From contig NZ_JACHDS010000001.1 in NCBI RefSeq assembly GCF_014201195.1, forward strand, positions 2,108,001-2,172,000: 64,000 nucleotides of DNA, read 5' to 3'. Below, in pieces: positions 7,899 to 15,549 of this stretch. A model generated the notes under the pieces. It worked only from the letters and a program-made list of their open reading frames with translations. It searched no databases and was not told the origin of the DNA. Each line of letters starts with the position of its first letter. The first letter of the stretch is position 1. Source of the stretch: Nocardiopsis mwathae. Its GTDB lineage: Bacteria; Actinomycetota; Actinomycetes; Streptosporangiales; Streptosporangiaceae. Made by a program: the position numbers and the translations under genes.

Positions 7899-9323
7899 AT
7901 GCGAGACCGGCGCGCGAACAGCTTTTCACGTAGTCCGCACTTCCACGGTCTTTCCGACCTCCCTTACCAGACCGCCACCAGAGCGGGCGAGGGAGGGTTC
8001 GCATACGGGGCGGACGGTGAATGGGAATACATCGCCGCCCACGAATTCGCCAGCGGTGTCACGGCCGTCGCCCAGGGGCTCATCGCCACCGGTATCGCTC
8101 CGGGCAACCGCGTGGTGCTCGCCTGCGGAACACGGCACGAATGGGCGCTACTCGCGTTCGCGGTGTGGGCTTCCGGCGGCGTCCTCGTCCCCGTCCACCC
8201 GGCGTGCTCGCCCGCGCGCCTCCAGCACATCCTGCGCGACACCTCGCCCAGCGCCGCCATCGTCGAGACCCGGCGGCACCTGCGCGCCGTCGCCGACATC
8301 CACGGCGGCCTCGACGCGCTCACCCGTGTGTGGCGCCTGGACGGCCCTCGGCCCGACGGGTGCGGTCCGACCCGGGGCTCGGGCCTGCGCGCCATCGTCG
8401 CCGCAGGCGCACACGTCGACCCCTCCGCCGTCCTGTTCCGCCGCCAGGACGTCGCCCGCGAGGACGTCGCGGCCATCATCCACCCGCCGACCACGCAGCG
8501 CGGAACCCACGGCGCCGTGTTCACCCACGGCAACCTCCTCGCCGCCGCCGAGGCACTGGTCGGCCGACTGCGGCCGTTGCTCGACGACGCCCCGGAGGGG
8601 CCGCCCACCGCGCTGCTGCACGTTCCGCTCACCGGCTTGTTCGGGCAGACCGTGCTGATCGCCTGCCTCATGGCCCGGGTCCGCGTCGGCTTCCCGGCCC
8701 GCACCTCCGCCTCCCTGGCCGAGATCGCGACGTTCCGTCCGACGTTCCTGTTCACCCGCCGACGCCTGCTCTCGGAGGTCTACGACCTGGAGCGGGCGAC
8801 CGAGGTGGAGAAGTCGAAGAACCCCGGTTGGGACAACCTGCGCGCGTTCGAGTCCGCGGTCGACCACGCCGTCGACTACGGCAAGGCCGGACGCAAGGGG
8901 CTGGTGCGGCGCGTCTCGCACGCGATGCACGAATGGCTGTACACGCGCGTCCGCGACCGGTTGGGCGGGCGGGTGCGCTTCATCGCCGGCATCGAGCCCC
9001 TGCCCCAGCGCCTCACCCACTTCTTCACCGGCGCCGGAATGCCCGTGGTCCAGGGCTTCGGCACGCTGGAGACGTGCGGGGTTTTCACGCTGGACATCGG
9101 CGGGCGCAGCGGCCCCGGCGGGGTCGGCTTCCCCCTGGCGGGTGTGCAGGTTCGCGCGGCCGCCGACGGCGGCATCGAGGTGCGCGGACCACAGGTCTTC
9201 CGCGAGTACTGGAACGCCCCCGGGCGGACCCGCGACGCCTTCCGCGACGGCTGGCTGCGCACCGGTGCCACCGGCAGCCTCGACGCCGACGGCGCGCTGA
9301 TCCTGCGCGGACCGCGTCACTGA
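7899..9323 (+). CDS. Degenerate, C-terminally truncated acyl-CoA synthetase-like protein
   Basis: A 474-residue member of the ANL (AMP-binding) superfamily closest in layout to long-chain acyl-CoA synthetases, probably not catalytic. The phosphate-binding loop, normally YTSGTTGxPKG, reads IIHPPTTQRGTHGAVFTHGN (about residues 193-212). The ribose-binding Asp of the WLRTGD motif is Ala457 (WLRTGATGS). The protein stops just after that point, so the whole C-terminal lid with the catalytic Lys is absent. ATG 7899 has GGAGG about 10 nt upstream. The undamaged reading frame suggests selection for a non-catalytic role, or recent decay. Confidence 0.8.
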   Translation: MRDRRANSFSRSPHFHGLSDLPYQTATRAGEGGFAYGADGEWEYIAAHEFASGVTAVAQGLIATGIAPGNRVVLACGTRHEWALLAFAVWASGGVLVPVHPACSPARLQHILRDTSPSAAIVETRRHLRAVADIHGGLDALTRVWRLDGPRPDGCGPTRGSGLRAIVAAGAHVDPSAVLFRRQDVAREDVAAIIHPPTTQRGTHGAVFTHGNLLAAAEALVGRLRPLLDDAPEGPPTALLHVPLTGLFGQTVLIACLMARVRVGFPARTSASLAEIATFRPTFLFTRRRLLSEVYDLERATEVEKSKNPGWDNLRAFESAVDHAVDYGKAGRKGLVRRVSHAMHEWLYTRVRDRLGGRVRFIAGIEPLPQRLTHFFTGAGMPVVQGFGTLETCGVFTLDIGGRSGPGGVGFPLAGVQVRAAADGGIEVRGPQVFREYWNAPGRTRDAFRDGWLRTGATGSLDADGALILRGPRH

Positions 9324-9335
9324 CGCGGTCCGCGC
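9305..9335. repeat. 15-bp inverted repeat across the stop codon
   Basis: GCGCGGACCGCGTCA and TGACGCGGTCCGCGC are perfect complements separated by one base, with the ligase-like gene's TGA (9321-9323) in the right arm. It may be part of a terminator or mark where the gene lost its C-terminal domain. Confidence 0.5.
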
Positions 9336-9352
9336 CCGGCCGCGAAACGCGC

Positions 9353-9388
9353 GAGGTGGCGCCCCGGCTGGTGCCGGGGCGCCACCTC
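9353..9388 (+). terminator. 16-bp perfect hairpin terminator
   Basis: GAGGTGGCGCCCCGGC, a TGGT loop and the exact complement, followed by TGTGTGT, 30 bp after the ligase-like gene. Confidence 0.8.
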
Positions 9389-9431
9389 TGTGTGTCGAAC
9401 GCCGTTCGGCCGTGGTCTCCGGTCGGGGCGG

Positions 9432-9597
9432 CTAGGGCGTGTTTGGCGGATGCTTTCCGGTGAGCGAGCGGCCGTCCGGGGCGGCGCTCGCAAGCCGCTG
9501 CACGAAGTCAATCCAGGTCGGCTTCACGAGTGGAGCGGCGCAGCGAGCGTCGTTCCGGTGGCCGCGAGCCGGGAATGATCCGTCGAACACGCCCTAG
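9432..9597. mobile_element. 166-bp MITE-like element with 20-bp terminal inverted repeats
   Basis: Left end CTAGGGCGTGTTTGGCGGAT (9432-9451) and right end ATCCGTCGAACACGCCCTAG (9578-9597) are inverted repeats matching at 18 of 20 positions. Nothing coding lies between. Size, terminal repeats and the CTAG ends fit a miniature inverted-repeat element mobilised by an IS5-like transposase in trans. The right end overlaps the last codon and stop of the small transporter subunit. Confidence 0.7.
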
Positions 9598-9731
9598 CCC
9601 GCCGGGTCGGCCGGGACCTCTTCGGTCTCCGGCTGCTCGGGGTGGCGGCGGAGCAGGTAGATGGCCGCGGCCAGGCCGCCCCACACGATCACGACGGAGA
9701 TGATCAGCATCACGATGGCTCCGGCCGACAT
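9594..9731 (-). CDS. MetS-like small subunit of the NSS transporter
   Basis: A 45-residue single-span membrane protein. An N-terminal hydrophobic helix (about residues 5-27, with IVMLIISVVIVWGGLAAAIY) is followed by a basic LLRRHPE turn and an acidic tail. This is the pattern of the MetS-type small subunit paired with MetP methionine/alanine importers. Its ATG overlaps the transporter's stop codon (ATGA). The TAG stop lies inside the right terminal repeat of the adjacent MITE. Confidence 0.8.
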   Translation of the reverse strand: MSAGAIVMLIISVVIVWGGLAAAIYLLRRHPEQPETEEVPADPAG

Positions 9732-11257
9732 CAGCGGGCCCCTTCTTCCAGTACGTCCGATTCGTCACCTTCGGCGCCGCGGCGCTTCCAGGGCACGAGC
9801 GAGAGGATGATGCCGATGACGATGGCACCGATCGCGACACCCCAGCCGAGGGATGCGACGACCCAGGTCTCATAGCCGCCGTAGTTCTCACGGAACTCGG
9901 CGATGAGGCTGTCGATCATCATCCAGCCCAGCACCACCGGCGTGATGACACCCAGGGTGATGCGCCACCACCGGCCCAGCGGGACCGCGGAGGTCGCGTT
10001 GGCGTGCTTCTGCATCCCCGGCAGGGCGCGGACGACCCAGGACACCACGATCACCAGGACGAGCGCGGCAAGCGCGATGCCGTACTGGTTGATGAAGTGG
10101 TCGGCGACGTCCAGCAGGTACAGCCCCTGGTCGGAGGGGAACAGCACGATGGAGGCGATGGCCACCGCGCCACCGACGCCCAGCACCGTGGGCACGCGGC
10201 TCAGGCCGGTGCGGTCCATCACGGCCGCGACCACGACCTGCACGATGCTGATGAGCGAGGACAGCCCCGCGACCACCAGCGACCCGAAGAACAGCACTCC
10301 GAACACCGCGCCGAGCGGCATCTGCGAGATGATCTGCGGGAACGCCACGAACGCCAGGCCGATGCCGGACTCCACGACCTCACCGACGGGGATGTTGGCC
10401 GATACCGCCATGAAGCCGAGCGTCGCGAAGACGCCGATACCGGCGAGGATTTCGAACGAGCTGTTGGCGAACCCGGCGACCAGCGCCGACCCGGTCATGT
10501 CGGCCCGGCGCCGCAGGTAGGACGCGTAGGTGACCATGATGCCGAAGCCGACCGACAGCGAGAAGAAGATCTGGCCGTAGGCCGCGACCCACACCCCGCC
10601 GCTGGTGATCGCCGACCAGTCGGGCGAGAACAGCGCGTCCAGGCCGGTGGCGGCACCTGGCAGGAACAGCGCCCGCACGACCAGGATGCCGAACAGCACC
10701 ACGAGCATCGGGATGAAGATCTTGTTCGCCCACTCGATGCCCTTCTGGACACCCAGGGCCAGCACGCCCAGCGTGATCACCCAGACGGCGATGAGCGGCA
10801 CCGCCACGCCCGTCACATAGCCGGAGATCGGCCCCGGTGATTCGGCGACCTGCAGGAAGTCGCCGAAGAGGAAGCCGGCAGGGTCGTCGCCCCACTGCAG
10901 GCCGATCGAGAACCCGACGAACCGCACCGCCCAGGCGATGATGACGGCGTAGTAGGCCGCGATCACGAAGCAGATCAGGACCTGCCACCACCCGATCGCC
11001 TCGGCCGGGCGGGCCAGCTTCCGGTAGGCGGCGGGCGGAGAGCCGCGGAAGCGGTGGCCGATCGTGTACTCCAGGATCAGCAGCGGGATACCGGCGGTCA
11101 GCAGCGCCACGAGATACGGGATGAGGAAGGCCCCACCGCCGTTGTCGTAGGCGACGTAGGGGAAGCGCCAGATGTTCCCCAGCCCGATCGCGGAGCCGAT
11201 CGCCGCCAGTAAGAATCCCGCGCGCGTGCCCCACTGCTCGCGCTGCTGCTGTGCCAT
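9731..11257 (-). CDS. Sodium-dependent NSS-family (MetP-like) amino acid transporter
   Basis: A 508-residue neurotransmitter:sodium symporter. TRAGFLLAAIGSAIGLGNIW in TM1 followed by RFPYVAYDNGGGAFLIPYL is the NSS signature that binds Na+ and substrate. Eleven to twelve hydrophobic spans follow the LeuT order. Pairing with a MetS-like subunit suggests methionine/alanine uptake, as for Corynebacterium MetP, but the substrate is not certain. The start ATG 11257 has GAGGAG upstream. The two genes form a translationally coupled operon. Confidence 0.9.
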   Translation of the reverse strand: MAQQQREQWGTRAGFLLAAIGSAIGLGNIWRFPYVAYDNGGGAFLIPYLVALLTAGIPLLILEYTIGHRFRGSPPAAYRKLARPAEAIGWWQVLICFVIAAYYAVIIAWAVRFVGFSIGLQWGDDPAGFLFGDFLQVAESPGPISGYVTGVAVPLIAVWVITLGVLALGVQKGIEWANKIFIPMLVVLFGILVVRALFLPGAATGLDALFSPDWSAITSGGVWVAAYGQIFFSLSVGFGIMVTYASYLRRRADMTGSALVAGFANSSFEILAGIGVFATLGFMAVSANIPVGEVVESGIGLAFVAFPQIISQMPLGAVFGVLFFGSLVVAGLSSLISIVQVVVAAVMDRTGLSRVPTVLGVGGAVAIASIVLFPSDQGLYLLDVADHFINQYGIALAALVLVIVVSWVVRALPGMQKHANATSAVPLGRWWRITLGVITPVVLGWMMIDSLIAEFRENYGGYETWVVASLGWGVAIGAIVIGIILSLVPWKRRGAEGDESDVLEEGAR

Positions 11258-11494
11258 GTCAGGGGTCTCCTCAGCGGTCTGTCCGAATTACAGCGGGTCG
11301 AAATTAGCAGCAAAATGTTCCGATATACATCCCCCACGTCGGGCAACACTCGATATCGATACGGTGGTGCCCGGGTCTCGGCATCGGTGATCGAGTGAGG
11401 TGGCGGTGCGGCGACGCGAAGGTGCAGGCACGAACAGGGGACTTTGACGGCAAAGTGCTACCGCTGGTGGCACCCCGAGTGTAGTATCTGTGCC

Positions 11495-11812
11495 ATGTCT
11501 GCAGAAAAACTGTCGGTTTCGCTCGCCCCGGAGACGGTTGCCCGTGCGCGCCGTGCTGCCAAGAGAGCGGGGTTGCCCCTGTCAACGTGGCTCGATCGTG
11601 CAGCCAGACATGAGGCAGACCTGGAGGAGGCGCGCCTGGCGCTGGCCGAGCACTTCGCTGAGTACGGTGAGCCTGACGAGGAGGCCCAGGCCTGGGCGCA
11701 CGACATCCTCGACTCCACAGGTGTGGGGCGTCCCGAGCCCCCCGAGGATGCCATAGCCCGCCGTGAAGCACTCGCTCGGCTCGATGCCGTCAGTGCAGGG
11801 GATGCCGAGTGA
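11495..11812 (+). CDS. Antitoxin-like protein of a VapBC-type pair
   Basis: A 105-residue protein. The N-terminus (KLSVSLAPETVARARRAAKR) resembles the beta-helix DNA-binding fold of ribbon-helix-helix antitoxins; the acidic C-terminal half would wrap the toxin. A TAGTAT -10-like box at 11482-11487 lies 7 nt before ATG 11495 and no SD is present, so the transcript is probably leaderless. The stop overlaps the PIN-domain gene's GTG by four bases. It probably neutralises the toxin and autorepresses the operon. Confidence 0.75.
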   Translation: MSAEKLSVSLAPETVARARRAAKRAGLPLSTWLDRAARHEADLEEARLALAEHFAEYGEPDEEAQAWAHDILDSTGVGRPEPPEDAIARREALARLDAVSAGDAE

Positions 11813-12210
11813 AAGCGCTGCACGCCCGGCCCTTGGTTCTGGATGCGGGCGCTTTGCGTGACTCGGAGAAACATCCCCGGGGTCGCGCGTGGGGGCTATG
11901 CAAGGCAGAGGTCGCTCAAGGCAGGCCACCGCTTCTCCCCATCGCCGTCTTGGCGCGGATGTGGCGTGGAGGAGCGAAGCAAGCAGGCCTCGCCCAACTC
12001 GTCAAGCTGTGCGAAATCGTCGAGATCGATGAGCCTATGGCCCGCCGCATCGGAGTTCTCCTCGGCCTGTCGGAGAGCACCGACGTCGTTGACGCCATGG
12101 TTGTCCTGGTCGCCCTTGACACTGGGGCTACCGTAGCGACCTCCGACCCAGATGACATCACCAGGCTGGCTGAGGCTGCCGGAGTAAAGCTGCCTCTGGC
12201 GCCCATCTAG
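11809..12210 (+). CDS. PIN-domain toxin (VapC-like ribonuclease)
   Basis: A 133-residue PIN-domain protein. The first acidic residue is in LVLDAGAL (about residues 9-16), a central VLARMWRGG segment follows, and the C-terminal STDVVDAMVVLVAL and VATSDPDDITRLAEAAG supply the remaining acidic metal ligands. The arrangement matches an actinobacterial VapC-like subfamily. It would cleave specific RNAs, often tRNA, when unopposed. It is the second gene of a four-base-overlapping pair with the antitoxin. Confidence 0.8.
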   Translation: MKALHARPLVLDAGALRDSEKHPRGRAWGLCKAEVAQGRPPLLPIAVLARMWRGGAKQAGLAQLVKLCEIVEIDEPMARRIGVLLGLSESTDVVDAMVVLVALDTGATVATSDPDDITRLAEAAGVKLPLAPI

Positions 12211-12399
12211 CAACCCGCCACTGGCGTGAGCATCCTGACCCCGAACAGGGTTCGGTCAGCGATGTCACCAAAGGAACAGCGCGGGGGCAGCAGCGCTTTC
12301 CTGGAGATTCGTCCCAGAGCGGTGGGAACAGGGCGTGCGGTGGTCGGTCCGCTGGTCTTCGCGCCACTCAGCAGCGGAGCAGTCCCACCCGAACGCTTC

Positions 12400-12417
12400 C
12401 GTACGGTGTACCGTACG
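12400..12417. promoter_or_regulatory. Inverted repeat, likely TetR operator
   Basis: CGTACGGT-GT-ACCGTACG has perfect 8-nt arms and lies 60 bp upstream of the TetR gene's ATG, a typical position for autoregulation. Confidence 0.6.
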
Positions 12418-12476
12418 TGCAGTCGGCCGACACATTCGGCCGCTCAGGAGCGGACCGGCTGGACAGGGGAGGCCCG

Positions 12477-13256
12477 ATGGCGACGGAGCAGAGCGGGAGC
12501 GGTGATCCCGCACGGCGGTTGGCGCTGCTGTGGCGCACTCCGGGCGCCCCGGCGCGCAAGGGCCGGTCGGACCTGAGCGTCGACAAGATCGTCCGGGCCG
12601 CCATCGAGATCGCCGACGCCGAGGGGCTGGCCGCGCTGTCCATGCGCAAGGTGGCCGACCGGCTCGGCGTGGGAACGATGTCGCTCTACACCTACGTCCC
12701 GGGAAAGGCCGAGCTCACCGACGTCATGCTCGACACGGTCTACGGCGAGACCGAGCGGCAGGAGGACGCGGCCGGCGGGTGGCGGGCCCGGCTGGAGCGG
12801 ATCGCGCGGGACAACCGGGCGCTCTACATCCGGCACCCGTGGATGCTGCAGGTCGCGACGGGCCGCCCCGTGCTCGGGCCCAACGAGACCGCCAAGTACG
12901 ACCACGAGCTGCGCGCGGTCGACGGCATCGGGCTGACCCCCCTGGAGATGGACTCGGTCATCACCCTCATCTCGGGCTACGTGCACGGTGCCGCGCGCGG
13001 CGCGGTCGAGGCCGCCCAGGCGGTCCAGCGGTCGGGCATGACCGACGAGGAGTGGTGGCGCGCCCACGCGCCGCTGCTGGCCATGGTCTCCGACGCGGCC
13101 CGGTTCCCGACCGCGGCCAAGGTGGGGCAGGCGGCCGGTGCCGAGTACGGGGCCGCCCACGACCCCGACCGCGACTTCGAGTTCGGCCTGCGCCGGATTC
13201 TGGACGGCATCGAGGTCCTGGTTCGGGACCGCGCCGCAGCATCCGCCGACGGCTGA
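12477..13256 (+). CDS. TetR-family repressor (TetR_C tetracycline-type C-domain)
   Basis: A 259-residue regulator. The N-terminal HTH reads LSVDKIVRAAIEIADAEGLA, then LSMRKVADRLGVGTMSLYTY. The long C-terminal domain resembles TetR itself, with the conserved HPWMLQVATGRPVLGPN. ATG 12477 has GGGGAGG upstream and is preferred to a GTG at 12417 that lies in the palindrome. It is convergent with a macrolide glycosyltransferase gene. Such TetRs often control drug export or inactivation, so the neighbour is a candidate target, but the only visible operator is in the regulator's own promoter. Confidence 0.88.
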   Translation: MATEQSGSGDPARRLALLWRTPGAPARKGRSDLSVDKIVRAAIEIADAEGLAALSMRKVADRLGVGTMSLYTYVPGKAELTDVMLDTVYGETERQEDAAGGWRARLERIARDNRALYIRHPWMLQVATGRPVLGPNETAKYDHELRAVDGIGLTPLEMDSVITLISGYVHGAARGAVEAAQAVQRSGMTDEEWWRAHAPLLAMVSDAARFPTAAKVGQAAGAEYGAAHDPDRDFEFGLRRILDGIEVLVRDRAAASADG

Positions 13257-13267
13257 CCCGGTCGGGG

Positions 13268-13310
13268 CGGTGCCCAGGTGCCGAGACCGTGCGGCGGCAC
13301 CCGGGCACCG
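13268..13310. terminator. 15-bp hairpin between convergent genes
   Basis: Arms 13268-13282 and 13296-13310 are complementary at 14 of 15 positions around a 13-nt loop, between the TetR and glycosyltransferase genes. Confidence 0.65.
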
Positions 13311-13315
13311 GCGGG

Positions 13316-14500
13316 TCAGGGCAGCATGCCCTCGATGATGTCGGCGGCGCGGCGGGTTCCGCCCTCCTCGCGCAGCTCCCGGCGGGCCGCGGCGCAGCTC
13401 TCGGCGACCTTCGGGTCGCCGGTCAGCTCCAGCAGAACCGAACGCAGCGCTTCGGCCGTCGCCTCCTCACTGCCGAGGCGCCGGGCCACACCGGCCTCGA
13501 CCAGCTTGTCCGCATTGCTGAACTGGTCGGTCATCTGCGGAACGGCGATCATCGGCACCCCGCAGTACAGGCCCTCGCTGCTTCCGCCCATGCCGGCGTG
13601 GGTGACGAAGGCGTCGGCCTGTTCCAGGACCGCGAGCTGGGGCACCCACGGGTGCACCTCGACGTTGCCCGGGATGTCGCCGAGCTCGGCCGGGTCGAGC
13701 TCGGCTCCGATCTGCAGCACGACGTGCCAGCCCGGCAGGTCGCCGAAGGCGCGCAGGCACTCGCGGTAGAACTCCGGCTGGTTGGTGACGGCGGAGCCGA
13801 AGGAGATCAGCAGGACGTTGTCCGCGTCGGCCGGGCGGGTCCAGGTGCCCTGGTCGGAGCGGTCGCCGATACAGGGGCCGACGAAGGTGACCAGGTCGCT
13901 GTCCACCTTCTCGGCGTTGGGCTGCATGGCGCGCGGGATGAGCGCCAGGGTGGGCATCGGCGGTTGGAGGAAGAAGGTGTCGGGGTCGGCGGGGACATCG
14001 AGACCGTTCTCGGCCAGCCAATTCCGGTATTTCTGCAGGTAAGCATCGGCGCCGGGCAGCCGCCTCAGCTCCGCGCCCACCTCGTCCTCGATGCCGTCCC
14101 AAGGTGCGTAGGTGGGGGAGAGCTGGACGACGGGCAGGTCCCACTGCTCGGCCAGCACGCGGGCCGCCGTCCCGCCGATGTCGATCAGGAACAGGTCGGG
14201 GCGGTCGTCGGCGTAGGCTGCGCGCAGCTGCGGCAGCATGGCGATGGCGTCGTCGAGGAAGATGTCCATCGCGGCGATAGGGTCGTCGGGCCAGTCGTGG
14301 CTGTGCTCCTCGATCGGCAGTGTCGTGGAGTAGGTGACGAGTTCGCCGCCGGCTCCGCTGACGACGTCGGCCATCTGCGGGTCATTGGCGTAGGTGACGC
14401 GGTGGCCGCGGGCGGCGAGTTCGCGGATGACGTCCAGGCTGGGCAGGACGTGGCTGATGGCCGGGATGGAGACCATGGCGATATGGGCACGGCGGGTCAC
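13316..14500 (-). CDS. Macrolide-type GT-B glycosyltransferase (MGT family)
   Basis: A 394-residue GT1-family enzyme likely to glucosylate macrolides or similar hydrophobic acceptors using a nucleotide sugar. The N-terminal acceptor domain starts HIAMVSIPAISHVLPSLDVI. The C-terminal domain has the UDP-sugar signature EVHPWVPQLAVLEQADAFVT then HAGMGGSSEGLYCGVPMIAV and PQMTDQFSNA. Length and layout match macrolide-inactivating MGTs such as those of Streptomyces. GTG or ATG near 14500 follows GGAGGAACACCC. It could serve resistance or natural-product tailoring; no biosynthetic cluster is seen here. Confidence 0.9.
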   Translation of the reverse strand: MTRRAHIAMVSIPAISHVLPSLDVIRELAARGHRVTYANDPQMADVVSGAGGELVTYSTTLPIEEHSHDWPDDPIAAMDIFLDDAIAMLPQLRAAYADDRPDLFLIDIGGTAARVLAEQWDLPVVQLSPTYAPWDGIEDEVGAELRRLPGADAYLQKYRNWLAENGLDVPADPDTFFLQPPMPTLALIPRAMQPNAEKVDSDLVTFVGPCIGDRSDQGTWTRPADADNVLLISFGSAVTNQPEFYRECLRAFGDLPGWHVVLQIGAELDPAELGDIPGNVEVHPWVPQLAVLEQADAFVTHAGMGGSSEGLYCGVPMIAVPQMTDQFSNADKLVEAGVARRLGSEEATAEALRSVLLELTGDPKVAESCAAARRELREEGGTRRAADIIEGMLP

Positions 14501-14779
14501 GGGTGTTCCTCCGAGGTCATGGCGGTTCTGTGTGCGAGGGACATCGGACCGGCGCGCGGAGGCTCAACGGGGCAGGGAGCAGCTGAATCGGTGCCTGCAC
14601 TCCGGGCATTCGACGGGCGCGCCGGGAGCGTTCGCGGGCGGTGAGGTGCCCGCGGCTCGGAATTACTGGTAGAGCTGCTGGAAAGCCATGGCGCACAACG
14701 TAGCCGATCTCGGCCGTGGGAGGTAACCCGTTTTCGGGCGGCGGGGACGGGAGGGCGGTTTCCTCCGCCCTCTGGCCCG

Positions 14780-15421
14780 TTAGGGGAGGCCGAAGGCGGA
14801 CCCGAGGCCGTTCTCCAGCAGGTCGAAGGCGGCGTGGGCGCGAGCGACGGCCTCCGGGTGGACGTCGTCGGCGCTGCGCCCGGCGCGCATCTCCTCGACA
14901 TTGCGGGTGGAGAGCACGCGCTGGGTCGCGATGACCTGGCCGGCCGCGAGGCGCGCGGTGAACGGGTCGGTGCCGCCGGTCTCGGCCAGTGCTTCGGCGA
15001 GGGCGTCCTCTCCGCGCAGCATGTAGGCGGGCAGGCGGGCCAGCAGTGCCGGGGTGGAGTACAGCAGGTGCTGGAAGTCCAGTACCTCGCGTGTGTCGTT
15101 GAGTCCGGTGATCGGGTCGTGGCGGTCGAGCCCGTCGACGAAGTGGCGGCGCAGCGCCGTGAGCGGCGCCTCCCCGTCGTGGCGTGCGCGCACGACGCGT
15201 GCGGCTTCGGTCTCGTGGTCGGCGAACCGGTGCAGGACCAGGTCTTCCTTGCTGGGGAAGTAGGCGAACAGCGTCGGCTTGGACACCTCGGCGGCGGCCG
15301 CGACGTCGGCGACGGACACCTGGTCGAACCCGGACTCCTGGAAGAGCCGAACCGCGGCCTCGGAGATGGCCCGGCGCGTGCGCTGCTTCTTGCGTTCCCG
15401 GAGTCCTGTCGGCTCGTTCAT
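14780..15421 (-). CDS. TetR-family regulator
   Basis: A 213-residue regulator. The HTH spans about residues 8-54 (RRAISEAAVRLFQESGFDQV, then VADVAAAAEVSKPTLFAYFP). The C-terminal domain has an acyl-/hydroxylase-associated TetR look with several Leu-rich helices. The start is taken at ATG 15421, directly ahead of the HTH lead-in; a frame open to 15475 would run into the divergent promoter. It is divergent from the flavin monooxygenase gene, which it probably represses. Confidence 0.85.
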   Translation of the reverse strand: MNEPTGLRERKKQRTRRAISEAAVRLFQESGFDQVSVADVAAAAEVSKPTLFAYFPSKEDLVLHRFADHETEAARVVRARHDGEAPLTALRRHFVDGLDRHDPITGLNDTREVLDFQHLLYSTPALLARLPAYMLRGEDALAEALAETGGTDPFTARLAAGQVIATQRVLSTRNVEEMRAGRSADDVHPEAVARAHAAFDLLENGLGSAFGLP

Positions 15422-15476
15422 GAGCCCAGTGTAGCCACTCTGTTGACCAAGGAAACCATGTGACTCGATCAACAAT

Positions 15477-15489
15477 TTGACTCAGTTAA
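15477..15489. promoter_or_regulatory. Imperfect palindrome in the TetR/monooxygenase promoter
   Basis: TTGACTCAGTTAA is an inverted repeat around a central C with one mismatched pair. A related GACTCGATCAA half lies just to its left. A probable operator for the adjacent TetR, overlapping a TTGACT -35-like element. Confidence 0.4.
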
Positions 15490-15549
15490 GTTATTCATGC
15501 TCTTCTGTGACCCGACAGTCGTCCACGGTTCACAGAGGAGAGCACACTG

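Noticed and set aside
12530..14644. 704-codon plus-strand frame across the TetR and glycosyltransferase genes
   Set aside because: It is out of frame with the TetR and antisense to the glycosyltransferase, both of which have clear domain motifs.
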